A DNA stretch of 64,000 nt from Methylobacterium sp. SyP6R (GTDB lineage Bacteria > Pseudomonadota > Alphaproteobacteria > Rhizobiales > Beijerinckiaceae), in the NCBI RefSeq assembly GCF_019216885.1, contig NZ_JAAQRC020000002.1, forward strand, positions 186,001 to 250,000, written 5' to 3'. The notes under the pieces are model-generated. The model ran no database searches. It worked only from the letters and a program-made list of their open reading frames with translations, and was not told the DNA's origin. The position numbers and the translations under genes were made by a program. Of this stretch, positions 24,913 to 34,076 are shown one piece after another (position 1 is the first letter of the stretch; each line of letters starts with the position of its first letter).

Positions 24913-24988
24913 ACTTCCGGAATTCGTGTCACAAGCCAGCGCGGCACTTGGGCGAACTCGATTTCCGCGTCGCGAAGCGATCAGTCGG
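24913..24988. repeat. Palindromic dispersed repeat, copy 2
   Basis: Ungapped match to 11907-11982 at roughly 78 percent identity by eye, sharing ACTTCCGGA at the start, GCGCGGC in the middle and TCGCGAAGCGATCA near the end. As in copy 1, a partial inverted copy precedes it: GATACAAATTCCAG, just upstream, pairs imperfectly with CTTCCGGAATTCGTGTC. Both copies lie in mobile-element debris. Confidence 0.65.
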
Positions 24989-25350
24989 CGACGATATTGC
25001 CGGTCAGGTCCCAATCCGCACTGCCGCGCTCGATCGGGCGGTGTGGGGAGTAGGCCTTTCACCGGCGTGAGCGCGTCAAGGCAGGCCTCGATCCGCTCTC
25101 ACCGGTGAACACAACGCTCGGCAGAGGAGCGACGACGGCTTCGCTGTTCTGCTCGTCAGGATTCCACCTCCACATTGGAGACGGATGCTTCACCCTGTCT
25201 GATTTGCTTCTGACCCTTCTGCAGCTTGCTGGCTTCGATCATCTCGTCGTCGCGCACCAGGGCATTGGCCAGCATCATGAGAAACGGGGCAATCCCACTC
25301 CCGTTTCGTCGGGCCTTTGCGGACGCCGAAGCGCGATCTGGCATCCTCTA

Positions 25351-25378
25351 ACGTTCCATAACATAACTTATGCGAATG
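25351..25378. other. dif-like XerC/XerD-type recombination site
   Basis: Two 11-base arms flank a 6-base centre: ACGTTCCATAA, CATAAC, TTATGCGAATG. On the minus strand this reads as an XerC-type arm ending CGCATAA, a 6-base spacer, and an XerD-type arm beginning TTATG. That is the architecture of bacterial dif and plasmid pdif sites. The inner CATAA/TTATG halves are perfect; the outer bases are less conserved. It could be the chromosome dimer-resolution site, a mobile dif module, or chance in a local AT-rich patch. Confidence 0.45.
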
Positions 25379-25487
25379 ATGAGGCAAGCGCCTACTCAAA
25401 ACGGGGTGTCAGCGAAGGGAGAATCCGGCATCGATCCGCTACCGAGGAGCAACGGCGAAAACCTGATGTTCGGCACTTCTGGCGAGG

Positions 25488-26066
25488 ATGCCCGTGAACC
25501 CGGTCTTCCGGTCGTCGTCTCCGGGACGGAAGATCGACGCGCAGGTGGAGCGCGACCTCGGCCCTTTCCGGGAAGCGGTGAAGCTGCCGGTGACGATCCC
25601 GGGCATCAGTGACCTCACCGCGCAGGTGATCCTCTCCGAGATCGGCCCCGACATGAGCCGCTTCCCGACCGCCGGCCATCTGATCTCCTGGGCCGGGCTG
25701 TGCCCGAGGAACGACGAGGGTGCGGGCAAGCGGCGCTCGACGCGGCTGCGCAAGGGCGCGCCCTGGCTCAAGACCGCGCTGGTCCAGGCGGCCTGGGCCG
25801 GGATGCGCAAGAAGGCGAGCGACGTCAGGGCGCAGTTCCAGCGTCTGCGCGGCCGGCGCGGTCCCAAGAAGGCGATCTGCGCGGTCGCTGCCTCTCTGCT
25901 GACGGCGATCTACCACATGTGCAAGACCGGCACGGCTTACGTCGATCCCGGACACAACCACGGCCATAAAGCTGCCCCGACGATCCGCGCCAAGGCGCTC
26001 GTCCGGCAGATCGAGCGCCTCGGATTTGCGTGCGAACTCAAGCCTGTAGAGCCTGTTTCAATTTAG
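25488..26066 (+). pseudogene. IS110/IS1111-family transposase, C-terminal fragment
   Basis: Only the second half of an IS110-type transposase (Transposase_20 region) remains. It has VTIPGISDLTAQVILSEIG, the FPTAGHLISWAGLCPRNDEG motif and the basic stretch RLRKGAPWLKTALVQAAWAG. The N-terminal DEDD catalytic domain that such enzymes need is missing, so the fragment cannot transpose by itself. The ORF's first ~20 residues are unrelated lead-in sequence, so the junction lies near 25530. Confidence 0.85.
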
Positions 26067-26180
26067 AGGTGCCCGCGAACCGGAGGAAGGATCACGCACG
26101 ATCATACCCATCTCTGCGGCCAAGCCTCGGCTGCCTGACCCAAGACAAACAGCCCATGAAACCCTGCGCGGTTCAGTTGA
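26067..26180. mobile_element. Right-end non-coding DNA of the IS110-type remnant
   Basis: Non-coding DNA after the transposase fragment; bases 26125-26180 recur in diverged form at about 13590-13648, which marks them as part of the element. IS110 elements lack long terminal repeats, so the exact boundary cannot be read here. hldD begins about 65 bases later. Confidence 0.45.
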
Positions 26181-26244
26181 TTCGGGCGACCGGCTCGGCC
26201 AGTCCGTACCGTGGCCCGGCCTGCCGGGGTGCGGAGGGTGCAGG

Positions 26245-27225
26245 ATGATCGTTGTTACGGGAGCCGCCGGCTTCATCGGATCGAACGTGGTCGCATCGCT
26301 CAACGAGCGGGGCATCGAGGATGTTCTCGTCTGCGACCGCCTCGGCTCGGATGGCCGCTGGCGCAACCTGCGCGACCGGGCGGTCGCCGCCTTCGTCGCC
26401 CCCGAGGAACTGTTCGAGCGGCTGCGCGGGCGCCGCGACATCGAGCAGGTCATCCATCTGGGCGCGGTCGCCTCGACGCTGGAGACGGATGCGGATCGGG
26501 TCATGGCGGAGAACTACCACTTCAGCCTGCGGCTGATCGATTGGTGCACCGAGGCTGCGGTGCCGATCGTCTACGCCTCCTCGGCCGCGACCTACGGCGA
26601 CGGCGCGCAGGGCTTCGACGACGATCCCGCGCTCGCCGCCCTGCGGCGCCTGCGCCCGCTCAATCTCTATGCCTGGAGCAAGCATCAACTCGACCTCGCC
26701 ATGGCCCGGCGGCGCGAGACGGGAGCCCCGCTGCCGCCGCGCTGTATCGGGTTGAAGTTCTTCAACGTGTTCGGCCCGAACGAGTACCACAAGGGCGCCA
26801 TGGCGAGCCTCGTGACCCAGGTCCATCCCCAGGTGCGCGCGGGCGAGACGATCTCGCTCTTTGCCAGCCATCGGCCGACCATCCCGGATGGTGGCCAGCG
26901 GCGCGACTTCGTTCCGGTCGCCTATGCGGTCGACGTCCTGCTGTGGCTGATGGAGGGTCCGGTCCGGCAGGGCTTGTTCAACGTCGGGACCGGTCGCGCC
27001 CGCAGCTTCGCCGATCTCGCCCGGGCCGTCTTCGCGGCGGAGGGCAAGCGTGAGGCGATCGCCTATCGGCCGATGCCCGAGGCCCTGCGGGACGTCTACC
27101 AGTACGTGACCGAAGCCTCGACCGGGCGGCTGCGCGCCGCGGGCTGGAGCGGGCAGGCGCCAACGCTGGAGGACAGCGTGAGCGATTACGTGGCGTCGTA
27201 TCTGCGTCCGCTCCGCTACCGCTGA
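26245..27225 (+). CDS. hldD: ADP-L-glycero-D-manno-heptose 6-epimerase
   Basis: Extended SDR epimerase of 326 residues (family about 310-330). The Rossmann motif is VTGAAGFIGSNVV. The catalytic Ser/Tyr/Lys set lies in YASSAATYGDG and LYAWSKHQLDLA, and the HldD hallmark FNVFGPNEYHKGAMASLV is followed by GQRRDFVPVAYAVDVLLW. It converts ADP-D-glycero- to ADP-L-glycero-D-manno-heptose, the activated heptose for LPS core or, in some bacteria, adhesin glycosylation. hldE is encoded 2.4 kb downstream, so the second half of ADP-heptose synthesis is present; gmhA and gmhB are not in the window. It lies just beyond insertion debris and may start the glycan region. Confidence 0.93.
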   Translation: MIVVTGAAGFIGSNVVASLNERGIEDVLVCDRLGSDGRWRNLRDRAVAAFVAPEELFERLRGRRDIEQVIHLGAVASTLETDADRVMAENYHFSLRLIDWCTEAAVPIVYASSAATYGDGAQGFDDDPALAALRRLRPLNLYAWSKHQLDLAMARRRETGAPLPPRCIGLKFFNVFGPNEYHKGAMASLVTQVHPQVRAGETISLFASHRPTIPDGGQRRDFVPVAYAVDVLLWLMEGPVRQGLFNVGTGRARSFADLARAVFAAEGKREAIAYRPMPEALRDVYQYVTEASTGRLRAAGWSGQAPTLEDSVSDYVASYLRPLRYR

Positions 27226-27272
27226 CGCCGATGGGAGGCCGACTGCTTCTTCCCGGTGCGGCGGCATGGTAG

Positions 27273-28385
<1,113 letters not shown>

Positions 28386-28447
28386 CATGAAGCGGAGCGC
28401 GAGACCGTCCGCACGGGTACGATCTGGATCAGGCCTGGATCCTCAAG

Positions 28448-28465
28448 GAACCGTTTGCACGGTTC
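28448..28465. terminator. Small hairpin between convergent gmd and uxs-like genes
   Basis: GAACCGT-TTGC-ACGGTTC is a perfect 7-bp stem with a 4-base loop in the 102-base gap between convergent genes. It could act as a bidirectional terminator. There is no T-run on either side, so support is positional only. Confidence 0.35.
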
Positions 28466-28487
28466 GGACATGCATGACGGTCGCCCG

Positions 28488-29459
28488 CTATGACCGCGCC
28501 GACCCGCGATCGGCGAGAATCCGATCGAAATACGCGACCGTCTTCTCGATGCCTTGGCGCAGGGCCACGGTCGGCTCCCATTCGAGGATCTCCCTGGCCC
28601 TGGTGATGTCGGGGCAGCGCTGCTTGGGGTCGTCCGGCGGCAGCGGGAGGTGGACCAGCGTCGAGGACGACCCGGTGACGTCGAGCACGATCTGCGCCAT
28701 TTGCCGGATCGTGCACTCGCTCGGATTGCCGATGTTGATCGGGCCGGTGATCTCCGGGCCGGTCCGCATCATCCGCATCATCGCCTCGATCAGATCGTCG
28801 ACGTAGCAGAACGAGCGCGTCTGCTGGCCGTCGCCGTAGAGCGTGATGCTCTCGCCGCGCAGGGCCTGCACGATCAGGTTCGACACCACGCGCCCGTCAT
28901 TCGGGTGCATGCGCGGACCGTAGGTGTTGAAGATGCGCACGACCTTGATCGCCAGTCCATGCTGGCGATGGTAGTCGAAGAACAGGGTCTCGGCGCAGCG
29001 CTTGCCCTCGTCGTAGCACGAGCGCAAGCCGATCGGGTTCACGCGCCCCCGGTATTCCTCCGGCTGAGGATGCACCTCGGGGTCTCCGTAGACCTCCGAG
29101 GTCGAGGCCTGGAGCACCCTCGCGTCGTTTCGCCTGGCCAGGTCCAGCATGTTGATCGCCCCGAGAATGCTGGTCTTCGTGGTCCGTACGGGATCACGCT
29201 GGTAATGGATCGGCGAGGCGGGGCATGCCAGATTGTAGATCTCGTCGACATCGACCGAAAGCGGCTCCGTCACATCGTGATGCATGAGCGTGAAGCCTGG
29301 TTCCGACAGCAGGGTATCCAGGTTGTCGCGCGCGCCGGTGATGAAATTGTCGACACACAGAACGTCATGTCCTTGGGCCGTCAGCCGCTCGCAGAGGTGG
29401 GATCCCAGGAATCCGGCGCCACCGGCAACCATGATCTTTTTGCGACTCTTGCGATGCAT
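28488..29459 (-). CDS. UDP-glucuronic acid decarboxylase (UDP-xylose synthase)-type SDR
   Basis: 323-residue extended SDR. Diagnostic of the UXS group are [18 protein letters not shown], the STSEVYGDP motif, [14 protein letters not shown] with catalytic Tyr/Lys, [20 protein letters not shown] and the [15 protein letters not shown] segment. It decarboxylates UDP-glucuronate to UDP-xylose. The ATG opening [14 protein letters not shown] has AAGGA nine bases upstream; an in-frame extension to 29570 is low-complexity. It is divergent from hldE and convergent with gmd, and adds a pentose donor to the heptose and deoxyhexose donors of this cluster. A dTDP-glucose dehydratase is less likely given the CPASP motif. 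Confidence 0.88.
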   Translation of the reverse strand: MHRKSRKKIMVAGGAGFLGSHLCERLTAQGHDVLCVDNFITGARDNLDTLLSEPGFTLMHHDVTEPLSVDVDEIYNLACPASPIHYQRDPVRTTKTSILGAINMLDLARRNDARVLQASTSEVYGDPEVHPQPEEYRGRVNPIGLRSCYDEGKRCAETLFFDYHRQHGLAIKVVRIFNTYGPRMHPNDGRVVSNLIVQALRGESITLYGDGQQTRSFCYVDDLIEAMMRMMRTGPEITGPINIGNPSECTIRQMAQIVLDVTGSSSTLVHLPLPPDDPKQRCPDITRAREILEWEPTVALRQGIEKTVAYFDRILADRGSARS

Positions 29460-29635
29460 CGACGTGATCCTTGCCGAGTAGCCTTGATCCGAGCATGGCG
29501 CCGTTGCCTGCGGCGGGAAGCCGGAACGGGGTTCAGCCTCGCTTCCGGGCGAGTGGCAGCGCCCTTTCATCCCGGATCTCCGGCCGCTATCAAGCGCGAC
29601 ATGACTCGGAGGATGATGGAACGGAGCGGGCAGCG

Positions 29636-31078
29636 GTGACGACTTTCCCGAACGCGACCGCTGCGTCGCGGCAGATCCTCGTGGTCGGCGATGCGATGAT
29701 CGACCGCTACGTCTACGGTGAGGTCACCCGCATCTCGCCCGAGGCACCGGTGCCGGTCCTCCTGACCCGCGATTCCACGGTGCGGGCGGGCGGAGCCGCG
29801 AACGTGGCGGCCAACATCGCGGCCATGGGCGGGACGTGCGAGCTCCTCGCTGTGGTCGGGGACGACGATCGTCACCGGGAGCTGGCCGACCTCCTCGCCG
29901 TCCCCGGACTGACGACCGACCTCGTGGTCGGCCGGACCGGCGTGACCACCGAGAAGACGCGTATCGTCTCCGGGCGGCAGCACCAGATCGCCCGGGTCGA
30001 CCGGGAGGGCGGGGTCGACCCCGAGACCCTCGCCGAACTGGAGCGTCGCTTCGCCCTGGCGCTCGACCGGGTCGGGATGGTGGTGCTGTCCGATTACGGC
30101 AAGGGCGTCCTGGAGCCGATCGCCCGGCTCATCGCCCTCGCGCGGGCAAGGGGCGTGCGGGTGCTGGTGGATCCGAAGACGGCCGGAGCCGAGCGCTACC
30201 GCGGCACCCACGTGCTCAAGCCGAACGGCGCCGAGTACCGGCTCCTGTTCGGTGCCTGCTCGGACGCGGATCTGCCGGCCCACGCGCTGGCGGCGATCCG
30301 GACGCATGGAATCGACCACCTCGTGCTCACGAACGGTCCGGCCGGCATGATCACGGTCTCGGCGGACGGACGGGTGCGCCGCCATCCGACCCGGGCACTG
30401 GAGGTCTACGACGTGTCGGGGGCGGGCGACACCGTGCTCGCGGCGCTCGCCGTCGCGTTCTGCGCGGGCGAGGAGCTCGACCGCGCGGTGGATCTCGCCA
30501 ATATCGCGGCGGGCATCGCCGTCTCGCATGCGGGCACCTACGTCGTCACCGCCCGCGACATCGCCGGGCGGCTGGGCGGGAGCGACCTGAGCGGCAGCGG
30601 GCTGCCCGGTATCCCGGTACCGATGACGCTCGAGGCGACCCTGGACCGGGTCCGGCGCTGCCGCGCGGCCGGGGGGCGGGTCGTCTTCACCAACGGGTGC
30701 TTCGACATCCTGCATCCCGGCCACGTGCGCATGCTGCGGGCAGCCCGCGCCGAGGGCGACCTCCTGGTCGTGGGAGTGAACAGCGACGCCTCCGTCGCGC
30801 GGTTGAAAGGTCCCGAGCGCCCGGTCAACACCCTGGCCGACCGCGCCGAGGTGCTGGCCGCCCTCGCCGCGGTCGACTGCGTCGTGGGCTTCGAGGAGGA
30901 CACGCCGCGCGCCCTCGTCGCCCGGATCGCGCCGGACGTCCTGGTGAAAGGCGGCGACTACGCCGGCAGCGACATCGTCGGCGCCGATATCGTGCGGGCG
31001 CGGGGCGGGCGCGTCGTCACCACCGTCTTCCACGCGGGGCATTCCTCGACCGCCACGATGGAGCGGATCAGGACCTGA
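29636..31078 (+). CDS. hldE: Bifunctional heptose-7-phosphate kinase / heptose-1-phosphate adenylyltransferase
   Basis: 480 residues, the size of complete HldE. The N-terminal ribokinase-type domain has [45 protein letters not shown] and the catalytic [14 protein letters not shown]. The C-terminal nucleotidyltransferase domain begins at about residue 345 with [20 protein letters not shown] (HxGH) and ends with [14 protein letters not shown] and [11 protein letters not shown]. Together they make ADP-D-glycero-D-manno-heptose, which HldD epimerises. The GTG start has GGAG nine bases upstream; the frame is open further 5' but reads as low-complexity. Being clustered with glycosyltransferases rather than with core LPS genes is suggestive of a dedicated heptose supply. 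Confidence 0.94.
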   Translation: MTTFPNATAASRQILVVGDAMIDRYVYGEVTRISPEAPVPVLLTRDSTVRAGGAANVAANIAAMGGTCELLAVVGDDDRHRELADLLAVPGLTTDLVVGRTGVTTEKTRIVSGRQHQIARVDREGGVDPETLAELERRFALALDRVGMVVLSDYGKGVLEPIARLIALARARGVRVLVDPKTAGAERYRGTHVLKPNGAEYRLLFGACSDADLPAHALAAIRTHGIDHLVLTNGPAGMITVSADGRVRRHPTRALEVYDVSGAGDTVLAALAVAFCAGEELDRAVDLANIAAGIAVSHAGTYVVTARDIAGRLGGSDLSGSGLPGIPVPMTLEATLDRVRRCRAAGGRVVFTNGCFDILHPGHVRMLRAARAEGDLLVVGVNSDASVARLKGPERPVNTLADRAEVLAALAAVDCVVGFEEDTPRALVARIAPDVLVKGGDYAGSDIVGADIVRARGGRVVTTVFHAGHSSTATMERIRT

Positions 31079-31081
31079 CCC

Positions 31082-31125
31082 CAAGGCTCCCTCACGCAAG
31101 GCTCCCTCACGCAAGGCTCCCTCAC
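31082..31125. repeat. 15-bp tandem repeat at a convergent gene junction
   Basis: Three copies of CAAGGCTCCCTCACG (31082-31096, 31097-31111, 31112-31125 with the last base changed) lie directly after the hldE stop. The third copy includes the stop codon of the convergent glycosyltransferase gene. A multiple of three, so copy-number change near that stop would mostly alter spacing rather than frame. Confidence 0.85.
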
Positions 31126-33941
31126 AGCAGGATCGGGCTGTGCCAGGGATCGTAGGCGACGAGGCCGCCACGGCTCCGGTCCGGACGCCAGCACGTGGCA
31201 CGGGGGTTCAGAAGGGCCGCCGTGCCCGAGAAGGTGCTGTTCGAGGTCGCCAGCCGGTCGGCCAGGCAGAGCGCATGGAAATCGGGAAAGAACTCGGCGC
31301 CGTCCGGTCCCGCCGGCAGATCGCTTGCGGTGAGGGGCCGGTAGACGGCGAAGGCCTGGGCGAGGCCGGGCGCGTCGGTGGCGAGATAGAGGACCGGACG
31401 GTCGAGAGAAGGCCAGAGTGCGTCGAGCCAGTGCAGGTACCAGACCTCCGGTGCGATCCAGAAACGGCCCCAGCCGTAATCGCCGCGTCGCAGGTGGATC
31501 GCCACCAGCGTCCCGCCCGAGAGGCGCCGGCCGATCGCCTCGGCCAGGGCGCGCAGGTTCCGGCCGGGTGCGAAGAGGGCCCGGAACCGATCCCGATCCC
31601 CGGCCCAGCCGCCGGGATCGCCGCAGAAATAGCCGGCGACGTCCTGTTCGGCATAGGCGCCGTCCCGGTCCGCCGCGAGGGCCGCGGCATCCCCGGCCCG
31701 GTGCGGCAGGATCGGCCCGAGGGGTGGGTCGTCCCGGTCGAACAGGTGCTGCCCGAGCCAGGGCGGCGTCTCGAGCACGAGGCCGTGCCGCTGCGCATAG
31801 AGGCGCGGGAAGCCGTACTGGAGGATCTGGTTGCCGAACCGTCCGTCGAGCCCGAGCCGCCCCACGGCGAGGCGCCGGCCCTGCGGGCCGGGCCGGGCCG
31901 GCGCCGGGGGCGCGCCCCAGCGCGCGGCGAGCCGGAGCATCGCCCGGCGGGTGAAGGCCTCGCCATAGGCCGGGTTGCACCGGGCGGCCCGATCCCAGGC
32001 GACGAGGGCCGCCTCCGGCCGTGCCGTCGCCTCTTGGGCGCGCGCCCGGAGAGCGTGCGCCTCGTAGCTGGCCGGATCGAGGAGCAGGACGCGCCGGACG
32101 CGGGAGGCCGCCGCCGCGGCGTCGCCGCAGGAGAGGCTGATCTCGGCCTGCGCGAGGGCGATGTCGGTGCGGCCGGGCGCGAGCCGGTCCGCCCGCGCGA
32201 GCCAGGACGCCGCCCGCTCCGGCGCGCCGAGACGCGCCTCGGCCCGGCCGAGATGCAGCAGGCTCGCGGCGAGGTCGGGCTGGAGCAGCAGGGCGCGCCG
32301 GGTGGCGCGCCGGGCGCCGGCGGCCTCGCCGCTCTCCATCAGCAGGCTGCCGATATTCGAGACCGCGGCCGCGGTGGCCGGCGCGAGCGATGCGGTGCGC
32401 CGGAAGGCGCGCAGGGCCTGCTCCGTCTCCTGCGACCGGTAGGCATCGAGGCCGCGGGCGAACCACGTCGCCGCGTCGGCGGGCTCGCGGACGAGGGCAC
32501 GCCGCAAGGCGGCGGCGGCCGGCCGGCCCGAAGCCGCGAGGGTTCGGGCAAGGGCCCGATCGAGCCGCCCGTCATCCGGCCCCAGGGGCGCGGCCGCCCG
32601 CAGAAGCGCTTCGGCCCGCGCCGCCTCGCCGCGACCGAGCCAGAGATCCGCCAGGTCCTCGACGCCCGCGGGCGCACCCGCCGGCGCGTCGAGCAGCCGG
32701 CGCAGGAGGGCATCGGCCGTCCCGGAGGCGGTGGCCCCGCGCCGCCTGTCGCGTCCGAGAGCGTAGAGACGCCGCTCGGTCAGCAGGCCGATCGCCTGGA
32801 AGCGCGGATCCGGCCGCGCGCCGGCGCCGGGCGGGCGCCCGCTCGTCATCGCTGCGCGCTGCCGGTCGAAGGCGTTGCCGGGCCGCAACGTGTAGCGGAC
32901 CGTGCGGGTCGAGACCTGCACGCCCGTGAACAGGGCGTGCAGGACGCGGCTGTAGCCGACGTCTTCCGCGACCGCCGGCCGGAACGGGGGCTCGTCGGGA
33001 AAGCCGCCGGTCGCGCGGTGGCAGGCCCGGCGGACGGCGATGTTGCAGGGATAGGTCCGCTCCGAGGCCTCGCGCCAGACCGGCGTGATCTCGGCATCGA
33101 TGGCGTCGAAGACGATGCCGGTGCGGACGAAGCCCGCATCCGGCCGGTTCTCCAGGACCGTCAGGGTGACGAGGAGATGGTCGGCGAGGAACGTGTCGTC
33201 GGCATCGAGAAACCACAGCACCTCCCCCCTCCCCCCGGCCGCGCCGAGGTTGCGCGCCGCGCCGGCGCCCCCGTTCCGGCTCAGCACGGTGAGGGCGAGG
33301 CTCTGGTCCGGGTTGGCCCGGGCCCAGCGGAGCACCGCGCCGGCCGTGTCGTCGGGCGACGCGTCGTCCACGACGCAGACATGGATTCCGGCCTCCGCCC
33401 GGCCGGGCGCGGCGCGCAGCCGCGCGACCGCGCCCGCCACGCTGTCGAGGGCGCGCCCGATCGTGGCCTCGGCCCGGAACGCCGGGATGACCACGGTGCC
33501 GAGACAGGCCTCCTCGCGGGCCCGCGCGGCGAGCCCGTCGACGGCGACGTCGAGCCCGCCCGCGTCCGGCGGCAGCAATGCCCGCAGGCGGGCCGCCTCC
33601 GCATCCTCGCCGCGGATGAACCGGACGGTGGCGAGCAGGCGGGCGAGGTCGCCCTCGACCGGCACGATCTCGGCGGTCCGGGCGAGCTGGTCGAGCGCCT
33701 GGTCGATCGCACCTTTGTTGATCAGGTCGACGGCCGCGTTCAGGGCGAGGTGGAGCGCACCGTCGCTCTGCCGGCGGACGATCTCCCGGTTGCCGTGCAG
33801 GCGGTGCGCCCGCGCGAACAGGCGGAGGGCGCGCAGGCCATCCCCCTTCTCGCGGGCGGCGAGACCGAGGTATTGCAGGGCGGTCGCGTCGGCCGGATCG
33901 AGAAGCAGGTCGCGCGCCTTTGCCGCCGGATCGAGGTCCAT
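31122..33941 (-). CDS. Multidomain glycosyltransferase: GT2 - TPR - GT11-like
   Basis: 939 residues, no signal peptide, so cytoplasmic. Residues about 1-145 are TPR-like helices. A GT2 domain follows (TVVIPAFRAEATIGRALDSV at about 149, CVVDDASPDD, then the DxD-like FLDADDTF at about 245). TPR repeats span about 430-690 (AAAVSNIGSLLMESGEAAGA). The C-terminal domain begins LDGRFGNQILQYGFPRLYAQ at about 700 and carries AIHLRRGDY near 815, the pattern of GT11 alpha-1,2-fucosyltransferases. The ATG opening MDLDPAAKA is chosen because the longer frame upstream is antisense to the divergent neighbour. Two enzymes on one TPR scaffold could add successive sugars to one acceptor. Donors are not known; GDP-fucose for the GT11-like part is a guess from the family. 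Confidence 0.85.
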   Translation of the reverse strand: MDLDPAAKARDLLLDPADATALQYLGLAAREKGDGLRALRLFARAHRLHGNREIVRRQSDGALHLALNAAVDLINKGAIDQALDQLARTAEIVPVEGDLARLLATVRFIRGEDAEAARLRALLPPDAGGLDVAVDGLAARAREEACLGTVVIPAFRAEATIGRALDSVAGAVARLRAAPGRAEAGIHVCVVDDASPDDTAGAVLRWARANPDQSLALTVLSRNGGAGAARNLGAAGGRGEVLWFLDADDTFLADHLLVTLTVLENRPDAGFVRTGIVFDAIDAEITPVWREASERTYPCNIAVRRACHRATGGFPDEPPFRPAVAEDVGYSRVLHALFTGVQVSTRTVRYTLRPGNAFDRQRAAMTSGRPPGAGARPDPRFQAIGLLTERRLYALGRDRRRGATASGTADALLRRLLDAPAGAPAGVEDLADLWLGRGEAARAEALLRAAAPLGPDDGRLDRALARTLAASGRPAAAALRRALVREPADAATWFARGLDAYRSQETEQALRAFRRTASLAPATAAAVSNIGSLLMESGEAAGARRATRRALLLQPDLAASLLHLGRAEARLGAPERAASWLARADRLAPGRTDIALAQAEISLSCGDAAAAASRVRRVLLLDPASYEAHALRARAQEATARPEAALVAWDRAARCNPAYGEAFTRRAMLRLAARWGAPPAPARPGPQGRRLAVGRLGLDGRFGNQILQYGFPRLYAQRHGLVLETPPWLGQHLFDRDDPPLGPILPHRAGDAAALAADRDGAYAEQDVAGYFCGDPGGWAGDRDRFRALFAPGRNLRALAEAIGRRLSGGTLVAIHLRRGDYGWGRFWIAPEVWYLHWLDALWPSLDRPVLYLATDAPGLAQAFAVYRPLTASDLPAGPDGAEFFPDFHALCLADRLATSNSTFSGTAALLNPRATCWRPDRSRGGLVAYDPWHSPILL

Positions 33942-34076
33942 GTCGCCAATCGCCTTCGGGGCCGCCACCGTGCGGTCCCCCCTTCGCTTCGCCCCGCCTG
34001 CGGCACCCGGCCGTCCGGACGGGTCCTGCGGGCGCGGCTCTAGCATGTTTCGGGCGCGCGGGACGACGGGCGGCCG

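Larger units (their letters stand above)
24826..25487. other. Gene-free stretch made of insertion debris
   Basis: No supported gene. Directly after the ribBA stop, GGCCCTGTTGCAGAA (24826-24840) resembles the IS6/IS26 terminal repeat GGCACTGTTGCAAA. Next comes the dispersed repeat copy at 24913-24988. A 62-codon minus-strand frame at 25156-25344 has some protein-like composition but I do not recognise it; it could be a transposase fragment. A dif-like recombination site lies at 25351-25378. The stretch ends at the IS110-type transposase fragment. Confidence 0.5.

Noticed and set aside
25156..25344. 62-codon minus-strand frame as a transposase fragment
   Set aside because: No recognisable motif; it lies in insertion debris, so it is only mentioned within the gap entry.
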